DNA from: an uncultured SAR116 cluster alpha proteobacterium
Lineage (GTDB): Bacteria > Pseudomonadota > Alphaproteobacteria > Puniceispirillales > Marisalimonadaceae
Reading direction: 5' to 3'
Assembly (NCBI GenBank): GCA_902517815.1
Contig: CABYED010000002.1
Coordinates: forward strand, 124,001-188,000
DNA: 64,000 nucleotides
Of this stretch, positions 28,454 to 37,606 are shown piece by piece. A program made the position numbers and the translations under genes. The notes under the pieces were generated by a model. That model worked only from the letters and a program-made list of their open reading frames with translations. It was not told the DNA's origin and did no database searches. Each line of letters begins with the position of its first letter. The stretch's first letter is position 1.

Positions 28454-29542
28454 ATGTCTGTTGATATTTTGGTCTTTGATGGGGATGGTATTGGACCAGA
28501 AATAATGTGTTCAACCATAGCGATTATTGAACTTTTGAATGCAAAATTAAAGTTAAATATAAATTTAAAAAAAGAAATTTTAGGTTTTGAACTTTTAAAG
28601 AAAAAAGGTGTAACTTTTACTGATGACTTACTACTAAAATCAAAAGAAGCAGATGGTATAATACTAGGTCCCGTTGACCATAATGATTATCCCTCAGTTT
28701 CTTTTGGTGGGATTAATCCTTCAGCTAAATTTAGAATTGAATTAGACTTATATTCTAATATTAGACCAGCAAAAAACTACATTAATGTTAAATCATTATC
28801 ACAAAATATGGATTTAGTAATTGTACGTGAGAACACAGAAGGATTTTATGCAGATAGAAATATGTATGATGGCAATGGTGAGTTTAGTCCTGTTCCAGGT
28901 ATAGGATTATCATTACGAAAAATTACAAAAGAAGCATCTTTAAAAATTGCAGAGTCAGCATTTGAAATAGCCCTATCAAGATCTGTTAATAAAAATATAT
29001 CAAAGGTTCATGTTATTCATAAAGCAAATGTTATGAAAATTACTGATGGCATTTTCCTTGATGCTTGTAGACATATATCATCTAAGTATAATGATGTTGA
29101 TTACGAAGAGATGCTGGTAGATGCATGTGCTGCTCATCTTGTAAGGAAACCTGAGCAGTTTGATGTTATTTTAACAACTAATATGTTTGGAGATATCTTA
29201 TCAGATTTAGCAACTGAATTATCTGGTTCTTTAGGTCTTGCTGGGTCATTAAATGCTGGTAAGAAATACGCTATGGCTCAAGCACAACATGGAGCAGCCC
29301 CTGATATTGCAAAAAAAAATATTGCAAATCCAATTTCATTAATTTTATCTTCAGCCATGTTATTTGATTGGCTTGGGAAGAAAAGAAAACTCGACAAACT
29401 TATTTTAGCTTCTAATTTAATAAATAAATCTGTATTGGAATTACTGAAACATAAAGAAAACTTCACTAGAGACCTCGGTGGTAAAGCTTCAACTACCAAA
29501 ACTACAGATAACTTGATATATATATTAAACAACTTGATTTAA
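28454..29542 (+). CDS. Isocitrate/isopropylmalate dehydrogenase family protein
   Basis: ILVFDGDGIGPEIMCSTIAII, LVIVRENTEGFYADRNM, VHVIHKANVMKITDGIFLD, DVILTTNMFGDILSDLATELSGSLGLAGSLN. Confidence 0.93.
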   Translation: MSVDILVFDGDGIGPEIMCSTIAIIELLNAKLKLNINLKKEILGFELLKKKGVTFTDDLLLKSKEADGIILGPVDHNDYPSVSFGGINPSAKFRIELDLYSNIRPAKNYINVKSLSQNMDLVIVRENTEGFYADRNMYDGNGEFSPVPGIGLSLRKITKEASLKIAESAFEIALSRSVNKNISKVHVIHKANVMKITDGIFLDACRHISSKYNDVDYEEMLVDACAAHLVRKPEQFDVILTTNMFGDILSDLATELSGSLGLAGSLNAGKKYAMAQAQHGAAPDIAKKNIANPISLILSSAMLFDWLGKKRKLDKLILASNLINKSVLELLKHKENFTRDLGGKASTTKTTDNLIYILNNLI

Positions 29543-29546
29543 AAAC

Positions 29547-30647
29547 ATGTCTGATCAAATATCTATACCAGCAGTTTATATGAGAGGTGGAACCTCAAAA
29601 GGTTTGCTTTTTAATCACAATGATCTACCCAAAGATAAGTTTAAATTGGATAAATATCTACTTGCTGCAATGGGGTCTCCAGACCTCAGACAAATAAATG
29701 GAATTGGTGGAGCAACATCAGTGACAAGTAAAGTTTGTATAATTAAAAAAAGTAAACAAAAGAATGTAGATATAGATTATTTATTTGCTCAAGTAATAGT
29801 AGACAAAGCAAAAGTAGATTACGGTCCTACCTGCGGTAACATGCTCTCAGCAGTAGGCCCTTTTTCAATCGAAAAAGGCTTCATTGATGCTGAAGAAAAT
29901 GAAACTAAAATTAATATTAGATCAGTAAATACAGGTTCTATAATTGAAGCTGTAGTGCCTACACCTAATAAAAAATTAAAATATATGGGAGATTTTGAAA
30001 TTGATGGAGTTCCAGGGAAGGGTGCTCCAATTTTATTAAAATTTAAAAATATAGTAGGTGGAGCTACAGGAAAAATGTTACCTACAGGTACACCTTTAAT
30101 AACAGTTAATGGTATAGAAGTTACATGTCTTGATATTTCAATGCCTATGGTTATGGCTAAAGCCTCTGACTTTGGCATAATTGGAAATGAAACAAGCAAC
30201 GAGCTAAACAACAATTTGGAATTGCTTAACAAGATTGAAGAGATCAGAGTTATTGCGGGTGAGCAAATGGGATTGGCGGATGTTAGTGGAAAGGTAATAC
30301 CAAAATTTGCTCTTTTGTCAAAGCCGCTAAATGGAGGAACTATTACGTCTAGATATTTTACTCCAAATACCTGTCATGAGACACATGCTGCTACAGGTAC
30401 TAATTGCATTGCATCTGCCTGTCTGATTTCTAATACAATTGCCTCTCAAATTTCTCAAATTGAGGTAAAAAAAGAAAATAAGGTTTCTGTGGAGCATCCT
30501 TTGGGTTCAATAGATTGTTTTGTTGAAACAAGCTTATCTACTAAAGACAATAAAAATGATTTCATAGTTTCTTGTGGTATCTATCGAACATCTAGAAAAA
30601 TAATGGATGGAAATATTTATATTCCAAAAAATTTAAATGATCACTGA
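29547..30647 (+). CDS. PrpF-family isomerase/tautomerase
   Basis: IPAVYMRGGTSKGLLFNHNDLP, GIGGATSVTSKVCII, DYGPTCGNMLSAVGPFSIEKG. Confidence 0.92.
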   Translation: MSDQISIPAVYMRGGTSKGLLFNHNDLPKDKFKLDKYLLAAMGSPDLRQINGIGGATSVTSKVCIIKKSKQKNVDIDYLFAQVIVDKAKVDYGPTCGNMLSAVGPFSIEKGFIDAEENETKINIRSVNTGSIIEAVVPTPNKKLKYMGDFEIDGVPGKGAPILLKFKNIVGGATGKMLPTGTPLITVNGIEVTCLDISMPMVMAKASDFGIIGNETSNELNNNLELLNKIEEIRVIAGEQMGLADVSGKVIPKFALLSKPLNGGTITSRYFTPNTCHETHAATGTNCIASACLISNTIASQISQIEVKKENKVSVEHPLGSIDCFVETSLSTKDNKNDFIVSCGIYRTSRKIMDGNIYIPKNLNDH

Positions 30648-31707
30648 CAGATCAAAACTAGTTGAAATTTTCTTTGGGTGGTGGCCTGAAAAATGGCGAT
30701 ATACTTGGAGTTTATTATTAGCAATAGCAAGTGGATTTTTTGCTTATTATATAGGTCTTCCTTTACCATGGATGCTGGGACCATTGATAGGTTGCGGATT
30801 TTTTGCGGCAATAGGTAAAGGAGTAATTATAGGAAAAAAACCAAGACCTGTTTGTAGAGCATTACTTGGATGTACAATTGGAGCTAATTTTGGACCAGAA
30901 ATAATTGACAGAGTTGATGAAATTGGAATCTCATTGTTATTTGTTCCATTTTTTGTAGTCTTAATGGGTTCTACAACTTATTTCTATTTAAACAAAATTA
31001 TGAAAATGGACAAGCTGACCTCAATTTATGGCTCTTTTCCTGGTGGTTTGAATGAAATGGTCATTCTCGGTCAAGAAATTGGATCAAACCCAAGAACTTT
31101 AGTACTAATACATGCTACTAGAATTGTAGTTGTTGTTTTTCTATCTTCTTTACTAATTTTGTTTGTTCCTAAGCTAAGTGTTGATATGTTACCAAATCCA
31201 GATTTATTTCATAATTGGGAGCAACTTCCATTTGTCTTTATCATATCTTATTTAGGCTGGTTTTTGGCAGTTAAGTTGAAAATCCCGGGTCCAACAATAA
31301 TTGGTCCAATGATATTTTCAGCGCTTATTCATATCTTTGAAATTGTCGAGGCAATGCCAATGTATATAATTGTTATTGCTGTCCAAATTTTACTAGGTTC
31401 AGCTCTTGGATGTCTGTTTAAAAATATTACTTTAAAGGAAATGTCTGGGCCCGTGCTTGCTGGACTGATAACAACTTTAATAGCTATTATTCCACTATTC
31501 ATTATTTACTTTATTTTAATAAATATTGGATATGATCCATTATCAATTTTACTAGCATTTTCGCCAGGAGGACAATCCGAAATGAACATCTTAGCTCTTT
31601 CTGTAGGAGCAGATATGTCATTTATAAGTCCACATCATATGTTGAGAGTTTTTATGGTAATAATTTTTGCTGGATTTCTACATAAAATTATAAAACAAAA
31701 TCTTTAA
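30637..31707 (+). CDS. AbrB-family putative membrane transporter
   Basis: GLPLPWMLGPLIGCGFFAAIG ... YGSFPGGLNEMVILGQEIG ... AFSPGGQSEMNILALSVGAD; duplicated TM architecture. Confidence 0.88.
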   Translation: MITDRSKLVEIFFGWWPEKWRYTWSLLLAIASGFFAYYIGLPLPWMLGPLIGCGFFAAIGKGVIIGKKPRPVCRALLGCTIGANFGPEIIDRVDEIGISLLFVPFFVVLMGSTTYFYLNKIMKMDKLTSIYGSFPGGLNEMVILGQEIGSNPRTLVLIHATRIVVVVFLSSLLILFVPKLSVDMLPNPDLFHNWEQLPFVFIISYLGWFLAVKLKIPGPTIIGPMIFSALIHIFEIVEAMPMYIIVIAVQILLGSALGCLFKNITLKEMSGPVLAGLITTLIAIIPLFIIYFILINIGYDPLSILLAFSPGGQSEMNILALSVGADMSFISPHHMLRVFMVIIFAGFLHKIIKQNL

Positions 31708-31709
31708 TT

Positions 31710-32111
31710 TTATTTTTTAATCTTAGACTTGTTTTTATCTACCAAGCTCATTTTTGTATTATCGACAAAAGGAGCATTTTCAATCCAAGACATCTCAAAA
31801 CCTTCAATGCAAGCTATATTATATCCATATTCACTAGGATTTGATCGTCTTTTGTGATGAGTATTTATTCCACATATTTTACAAAAATAATGTTCAGCTA
31901 CATTGGTGTTCCATTTGTAAGTTGATAAATATTTTTTACCAGAGATGATTGTAAGCACATCAACAGGAGCAGAGCCCATTACAAATCCCTTTCTTGAACA
32001 AATAGAACAATTACATCTACGAAGATCTTTTAAACTTATGTTCACTTGAAATTTAATTGCACCACAATGACAACTCCCTTTGAGGGGTAATTTTAAATCT
32101 TTAACTTTCAT
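31710..32111 (-). CDS. GFA (glutathione-dependent formaldehyde-activating)-family protein
   Basis: GSCHCGAIKFQV, CNCSICSRKGFVM, YFCKICGINTHHKRRSNP. Confidence 0.92.
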   Translation of the reverse strand: MKVKDLKLPLKGSCHCGAIKFQVNISLKDLRRCNCSICSRKGFVMGSAPVDVLTIISGKKYLSTYKWNTNVAEHYFCKICGINTHHKRRSNPSEYGYNIACIEGFEMSWIENAPFVDNTKMSLVDKNKSKIKK

Positions 32112-32119
32112 CTTGTTTC

Positions 32120-33031
32120 TTAAAATGTAAATCCATGATTATCTCTTAATTTATTTGCTAACTCGCTTGTTTTATTTTCAGAGATAGGTTTGAAAGGTGG
32201 CCTTAAATTGTTCCATAAAGAGTTTTTGGTTTGTATGGCTAATAAAGATTTTTGGGCGGGTATAGGTGCATAATCTTGAAATAATAATCTAACTGATTTA
32301 ACCTTTTTCTGAAGTTTTTCAGCTTCTTCCCATTTTCCTGAATGACATAGATCTATTACCTTCGAGATATCTTTACTATTCAAGTTAGCAGTTGCTGAAA
32401 TACAACCAGGTGCACCTAATTTAATAGCTTCAATTACAGGAAGTTCCGCACCAGGATAAACTACTAAGTCTTTGATGTTTAGGAGGGCTTCTGTGTTTTC
32501 CCAAACGCCAGAACTATCTTTAATCCCCCTTATGAATTCTGGGTAAGCTTCTTTCAATTTTTTAACTAGTTTTATTGACAAACCAACACCACTTACCTGT
32601 GGAATATGATATAAATATATATTAAGTCTATGATCATTGACTCCATCAATTAGTTTTTCAAAATATTCATATAGTCCTTCATCACTCATTCCTTTAAAAT
32701 AAAATGGGGGTAATGTCATTGCACCTAGGCACCCCAAACCTATCGCATGTTTGGTTATTTCAATAGTATCTGGCAAATTACATAAACCTGTTCCTGGTAT
32801 TAATGTTTTTGGATCAACCCCTGACTCAACTAAGCCTTCAATTGCTAACATTCTTTCTTTATTACCAACTGACAAAGCTTCTCCTGTTGTTCCAAAAGGA
32901 GCAAGTCCTGAACAACCATTTTCCAGGAGATCTTTAGCTAGATCATTATACATTTTTTGATCTAGTTTTAGATTGTTGTCAAAAGGGGTTAAGATTGGTG
33001 CAATTAAACCTTTAATCAATTTTATCTCCAT
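32120..33031 (-). CDS. Dihydrodipicolinate synthase-family aldolase/lyase
   Basis: GLIAPILTPFDNNLKLD, GLAPFGTTGEALSV, NIYLYHIPQVSGVGLS, FIRGIKDSSGVWENTE (Schiff-base Lys). Confidence 0.92.
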   Translation of the reverse strand: MEIKLIKGLIAPILTPFDNNLKLDQKMYNDLAKDLLENGCSGLAPFGTTGEALSVGNKERMLAIEGLVESGVDPKTLIPGTGLCNLPDTIEITKHAIGLGCLGAMTLPPFYFKGMSDEGLYEYFEKLIDGVNDHRLNIYLYHIPQVSGVGLSIKLVKKLKEAYPEFIRGIKDSSGVWENTEALLNIKDLVVYPGAELPVIEAIKLGAPGCISATANLNSKDISKVIDLCHSGKWEEAEKLQKKVKSVRLLFQDYAPIPAQKSLLAIQTKNSLWNNLRPPFKPISENKTSELANKLRDNHGFTF

Positions 33032-33283
33032 TCATAAAATTTAAAAATTAACATTACCTTAATTTTTAATATAAATAATTTCAATTTTAATATTCAGTCA
33101 AATATTAAAGTAATATTACAAAGCTGAACCATGAAGTAAGATCTTTGATTATGATGATGATTTTCTTAAAATAGATATAAGTAAAAAAATATTATAAATA
33201 TTAATCCTATAGAAAATTCCATAGAACAATTTATTTGTTAGTGTTATACAGACCAAAAGAAAAAATATTTAATGGGGTATTAA

Positions 33284-34417
33284 TTGTCTGAAAGAGGTAA
33301 AACTAGTGAAATTCGAGTTGATGTTAATTATGCTATTGAATTAATTACTGATATTTTTAAAGCTAAATCTTGTAATAATTACGAAGCTAAGACAATTGCT
33401 GAAAGGTTATGTGGTTCTAATCTAAAAGGTCACGATAGTCACGGGATTGTTCGAGTGCCAAGGTATGTGTTATGGATGGAATGGGGATGGGTTTTTCCTA
33501 ATATAAAGCCAGAGTTAATTGTTGATTCAGGTGCCTTAGCTCTAATTGATGCCAAACAAGGTTTTGGTCAAGTTGCGGGTGAATTTGCTGTTGATGAAGG
33601 AATTAATAGAGCTAAATTACATGGGGTTTCAGTGGTAGGATTAAAAAATTCTGGTCATTTAGGTAGAATAGGTGACTGGTCTGAGAGAGCTGCAGATGCG
33701 GGTTTGGTATCTCTTCATTTTGTAAATGTTAGAGGTAGTTTACTCGTTGCACCTTTTGGTGGAAGTGATAGAAGAGGAAGCACCTCGCCATTATCGATTG
33801 GTGTGCCATCAAAGGATACAGATCATATTATATTGGATATGGCAACATCTACTGTTGCAGAGGGTAAAGTCATGGTTGCACAAAAAGGCGGTAAACCTTT
33901 ACCTTCAGGTGCTTTAATTGATAGTAGTGGAAATTTAACTATTAATCCTGAAGTTATGTACGGTAAAATAAATGAAAATGAAGTTCCTAATTCTGAAAAT
34001 GGAACTGGTGCGATAACTGCATTTGGTTTACATAAAGGTTCAGGTATTAATTTTATGATGGAAATTTTAGGAGGAGCTCTTACAGGCTCTGGGGTATCAG
34101 CAGGTATTGACGATAAAGAAAAGAGAAAATTTGCTAATGGAATGTTATCACTTTATGTAAAAGTTGATAATATGGTAAATTTTGAATATTTTTTAAATGA
34201 AGTTAGATCTTACGCTGACTTTGTTAGATCATCTCCACCAGCAAATAAAAATGAAAAAGTTTTAATACCAGGTGACAAAGAAATAAGCACTTACAAAGAT
34301 AGATTAGCTAATGGGTTACCGGTAGCACCTATTGTTTGGCAAAATATAAAACAAACAGCTATGAATTTAAATATTCCAAATTTAGATAGATTTAATTCAG
34401 CAATTAATAAAACTTAA
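33284..34417 (+). CDS. LDH2/MDH2-family oxidoreductase (malate/L-lactate/ureidoglycolate dehydrogenase family)
   Basis: LCGSNLKGHDSHGIVRVPRYVLWMEWG, VGLKNSGHLGRIGDWSERAADAGLVSLHFVNV, HIILDMATSTVAEGKVMVAQKGGKPLPSGALID; TTG start. Confidence 0.92.
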   Translation: MSERGKTSEIRVDVNYAIELITDIFKAKSCNNYEAKTIAERLCGSNLKGHDSHGIVRVPRYVLWMEWGWVFPNIKPELIVDSGALALIDAKQGFGQVAGEFAVDEGINRAKLHGVSVVGLKNSGHLGRIGDWSERAADAGLVSLHFVNVRGSLLVAPFGGSDRRGSTSPLSIGVPSKDTDHIILDMATSTVAEGKVMVAQKGGKPLPSGALIDSSGNLTINPEVMYGKINENEVPNSENGTGAITAFGLHKGSGINFMMEILGGALTGSGVSAGIDDKEKRKFANGMLSLYVKVDNMVNFEYFLNEVRSYADFVRSSPPANKNEKVLIPGDKEISTYKDRLANGLPVAPIVWQNIKQTAMNLNIPNLDRFNSAINKT

Positions 34418-35037
34418 GTTTCAAAAATTCTGTCTCCAGCATCACCAAGACCTGGTAAGATAAAACCATCTTCATTGAGTTTATCATCTTTTTGAGCGCA
34501 AATAATTTCAACGTCAGGAAAGTTATCCTGAACCTTTTTTATGCCTGGATCAGATGCTAGAAGACAAATTAATTTAATATCTGAAGCAAAGTGATCTTTT
34601 AGTGTTTTTATAGCAGATACTGCGCTCCCACCAGTTGCTAGCATTGGATCACATAGATAGCACTGTCTATTATTTAAATCAGACGGAAGTTTCTTGATAT
34701 AATTTATTGGTTTAAGTGTTTTTTCGTCCCTATACATACCTATATGACCAATTGATACTACGTCAAATATATCTGTAATACCTTCGATCATGATTAATCC
34801 AGCCCTTAAAATGGATATTACACACGGTTTTGGATCACTTAATGTTACACCATTATATTTTTCCAGAGGCGTTTCGATAGTTTTTGGTAAAACTTTTAAA
34901 TCCTCAAAAATTTCAAAAGCCATAAGAGAAGAAATTTTTCTTGCCAAATATCTAAACTTAGTACTTTGAGTGTTTTTTGACCTTAACATAGTCATGTATA
35001 GATTTATTAAGGGATGATTTAGGATTTTTACTTTCAT
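34414..35037 (-). CDS. upp: Uracil phosphoribosyltransferase
   Basis: VKILNHPLINLYMTMLRSKNTQSTKFR, VISILRAGLIMIEG, CYLCDPMLATGGSAVSAIKTLKD, PGLGDAGDRIFET. Confidence 0.95.
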   Translation of the reverse strand: MKVKILNHPLINLYMTMLRSKNTQSTKFRYLARKISSLMAFEIFEDLKVLPKTIETPLEKYNGVTLSDPKPCVISILRAGLIMIEGITDIFDVVSIGHIGMYRDEKTLKPINYIKKLPSDLNNRQCYLCDPMLATGGSAVSAIKTLKDHFASDIKLICLLASDPGIKKVQDNFPDVEIICAQKDDKLNEDGFILPGLGDAGDRIFET

Positions 35038-35048
35038 TTAATCTTTCT

Positions 35049-35780
35049 CTAAGGTTTGAATTTATTCAGATAACCCATATATTCTTTTTTTCTGGGTAAC
35101 GCATAAGATCCAACCTTACTGGTTTTAATTTTTAAATTTATTAAGCTTTCTGCTAAAACAACCGCTGAAGAAACACCCTCGATAACAGGTAATTTATGTT
35201 TTGTTTCTAAGCTTTTAGCTAAGTCAGCCATGCCAGCGCATCCTAAAATTATAGCCTCTGCATTATCATTTTCTATGGTATTTTGAATTCCTTTATTTAA
35301 TTTATCCAAGTTTTCCTTAGAAATATTTTCTAAATCTAAAACTGGAACTTCAATAGCAGTAACTTTGACGCAATTTTCAAAAAGGCCATATTTTTTTAAA
35401 TTATGTGTTAGTGGTCTTATAGATCTAGATAATGTTGTTATCACTGTAAAATTACCAGCTACCATAGTTGCAATATGAAATGCGGCTTCTCCTATTCCTA
35501 TCACTGGTTTTTCTGTAATTGATCTAATTACTTCTAAACCTGTGTCATCAAAACAAGCAATAATATATGAATCAGCATCACTATGTTTTTTAATTTCATC
35601 TACCAACCCAGGAATGCAAAAAGCTTCATCATAAAATCCCTCAATGCTCTCAGGACCAACATTTGGCTCAACAGAAACAATTTCAGTATCTGTGCTAGCA
35701 AACTTATTTGCAGTGAAATCTATTTTATGAGTCATCGATTTAGTAGTGTTAGGATTAATTATACAAATTTTTCTTTTCAA
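35049..35780 (-). CDS. Asp/Glu/hydantoin racemase family, candidate allantoin racemase; both family cysteines present
   Basis: ICIINPNTTKSMT, YIIACFDDTGLE, PVIGIGEAAFH, IILGCAGMADLAKSLE, LPVIEGVSSAVVLAE. Confidence 0.9.
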   Translation of the reverse strand: MKRKICIINPNTTKSMTHKIDFTANKFASTDTEIVSVEPNVGPESIEGFYDEAFCIPGLVDEIKKHSDADSYIIACFDDTGLEVIRSITEKPVIGIGEAAFHIATMVAGNFTVITTLSRSIRPLTHNLKKYGLFENCVKVTAIEVPVLDLENISKENLDKLNKGIQNTIENDNAEAIILGCAGMADLAKSLETKHKLPVIEGVSSAVVLAESLINLKIKTSKVGSYALPRKKEYMGYLNKFKP

Positions 35781-35785
35781 AATAA

Positions 35786-36679
35786 TTATCCTTTTTTTCT
35801 TTTAAGCCAAATGTAACATGCTATGGAAATTCCAATTACGCTGAATGAGACAAAAGTAGTTACAGTACCTAATGCATATATAACAGGTGTTGTAACTGTT
35901 GTAGTTAGACCTTTTAACTCTAATGGAAGTGTGTTTCCAGCACCCATAACTTGAGATGATCTCGCTAGCTCGTCATATGATAAAGTAAATCCAAACAACG
36001 CAATACCAATTATACTAGGAGCTATAAGTGGAAAAACAACCTCTTTAAAAGTTTTCCAAGGAGTTGCACCAAGGTCTCTTGCTGCTTCTTCATAAGATTT
36101 GTCAAATCTATTAAAAACCGCAAACATAATTAGTAATCCAAAAGGAAGCGTCCATGTTAATTGCGCGCCTAATCCACTTGTAAACATACCTAAAGTAGTT
36201 TGAAAAAATTCATTGATGTAATTTATATCAAAAGTTGAACCAAGCCATTTAGTAAAATCATCAAGCAGTCTAAATTGAAGAGCTACTCCAAGCGACAATA
36301 CTATCGATGGTACAATTAAACTTGCTACTGTTGCAAAAAATAGCGTATCAGATCCCCAAAATTTTTTTCTAAATGCCAGACCTGCACTTACAGACAAAAG
36401 AACTGTTAAGACCATAACTATGATACCTAAAATTATTGATCTTTTAAATGCTGAACCAATATCTACAACAGAACCGCCTCGCCATAACTCTTTGAACCAA
36501 TATGTTGAAACTCCATTAAGAGGGAAGGTTAAACCTCCATCAGGTCCCTGAAAACTCAAAAGTACAATTGTAAAGGTGGGACCATAAAGGAACAAAACAA
36601 ACAAACAAAAAAAGAAAACGCAAATGTAATAAGTTTTATTTTTTTTATTCAACATTTTAAAGCTCTTTTCGAATGTCAA
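35786..36679 (-). CDS. Spermidine/putrescine-type ABC transporter permease (PotC-like)
   Basis: SFQGPDGGLTFPLNGVSTYWFKELW, FNRFDKSYEEAARDLGATPWKTFKEVVFPLIAPSIIG. Confidence 0.9.
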   Translation of the reverse strand: MTFEKSFKMLNKKNKTYYICVFFFCLFVLFLYGPTFTIVLLSFQGPDGGLTFPLNGVSTYWFKELWRGGSVVDIGSAFKRSIILGIIVMVLTVLLSVSAGLAFRKKFWGSDTLFFATVASLIVPSIVLSLGVALQFRLLDDFTKWLGSTFDINYINEFFQTTLGMFTSGLGAQLTWTLPFGLLIMFAVFNRFDKSYEEAARDLGATPWKTFKEVVFPLIAPSIIGIALFGFTLSYDELARSSQVMGAGNTLPLELKGLTTTVTTPVIYALGTVTTFVSFSVIGISIACYIWLKRKKG

Positions 36680-37541
36680 TCATTTTGGTCATTGTCCAAA
36701 TGATTAACAAGGTCAATGCTAACAAAATTACAGCATTCGCTGCTGCTGCAGGTAATTGAAGATAACTCATTTCAACATAGATTATTTTACCTATTGATGG
36801 AATTTGTTGTCCTCCCATTATTCCTATTGTAATAAAATCACCCATAACAACTGTTATAACAAAAATAGATCCAATTACGATTCCAGGTTTGCATAATGGT
36901 ATAATTACATTCCACAATATTTGTAATCCATTGGCACCATTGTCATAAGCTGCTTCTATAATTGATTTATCTATTCTCATCATAGAATTAAAAATTGGGA
37001 CTATCATGAAAAGCGTATATAAATGCACAAACGCTAAAACAATTGAAAATCCAGAATATAAAAGCCACTCTTGTGGTGCATCAGCCAAACCAGTTGAAAG
37101 TAAGAAATCATTTACAAGTCCGTTCCTGCCTAAAAGAGGTATCCATGAAATCATTCTAATGACATTTGAGGTCCAAAACGGAATTGTACAAAGCAAAAAT
37201 AATACAATTTGCCAAGTAATTGAATTCACGTAAAAAGCAAGAAAATAAGCTACAAAAAAACCAATAATTAATGTAAAAAACCAAGTAATAAAACAAAATA
37301 TAAAGGTTGATAAATACGTTTTAAAAGTAACACACATATCTTTTTCAAAGTTTAAGCAATCTTTAAAAATATACGAGTAATTTTCAAAAATAAAATCAGG
37401 TATTATTGAGTATTCGTTGTAATCCCAAAAACTTATAATTAAAGTTAAAATGAGAGGTATAAAGAAGAAAAATATAAATATTAAACTATAGGGTATTGAT
37501 AATAAACCAACGGATGGTTTTAACTTTAAGAATTTCATCAT
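36657..37541 (-). CDS. Spermidine/putrescine-type ABC transporter permease (PotB-like); track start 37580 lies in a hairpin, preferred start 37541 or 37538
   Basis: SIIEAAYDNGANGLQILWNVIIPLCKPGIVIG (EAA loop); internal MMKFLKLKPSVGLLSIPY is a more plausible N-terminus. Confidence 0.88.
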   Translation of the reverse strand: MMKFLKLKPSVGLLSIPYSLIFIFFFFIPLILTLIISFWDYNEYSIIPDFIFENYSYIFKDCLNFEKDMCVTFKTYLSTFIFCFITWFFTLIIGFFVAYFLAFYVNSITWQIVLFLLCTIPFWTSNVIRMISWIPLLGRNGLVNDFLLSTGLADAPQEWLLYSGFSIVLAFVHLYTLFMIVPIFNSMMRIDKSIIEAAYDNGANGLQILWNVIIPLCKPGIVIGSIFVITVVMGDFITIGIMGGQQIPSIGKIIYVEMSYLQLPAAAANAVILLALTLLIIWTMTKMIDIRKEL

Positions 37542-37564
37542 ATTTATATTTATATAATTATAAA

Positions 37565-37596
37565 AAAAATAGGGTAACATTAGTTACCCTATTTTT
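37565..37596. terminator. Intercistronic hairpin between ABC receptor and permease genes
   Basis: AAAAATAGGGTAAC-ATTA-GTTACCCTATTTTT, perfect 14-bp stem. Confidence 0.75.
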
Positions 37597-37606
37597 GAAT
37601 ATTTTT

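Noticed and set aside
29819-30232. Minus-strand ORF, 137 aa
   Set aside because: Antisense shadow of the PrpF-like gene.
33726-33917. Plus-strand ORF, 63 aa
   Set aside because: Alternative frame inside the LDH2-family gene.
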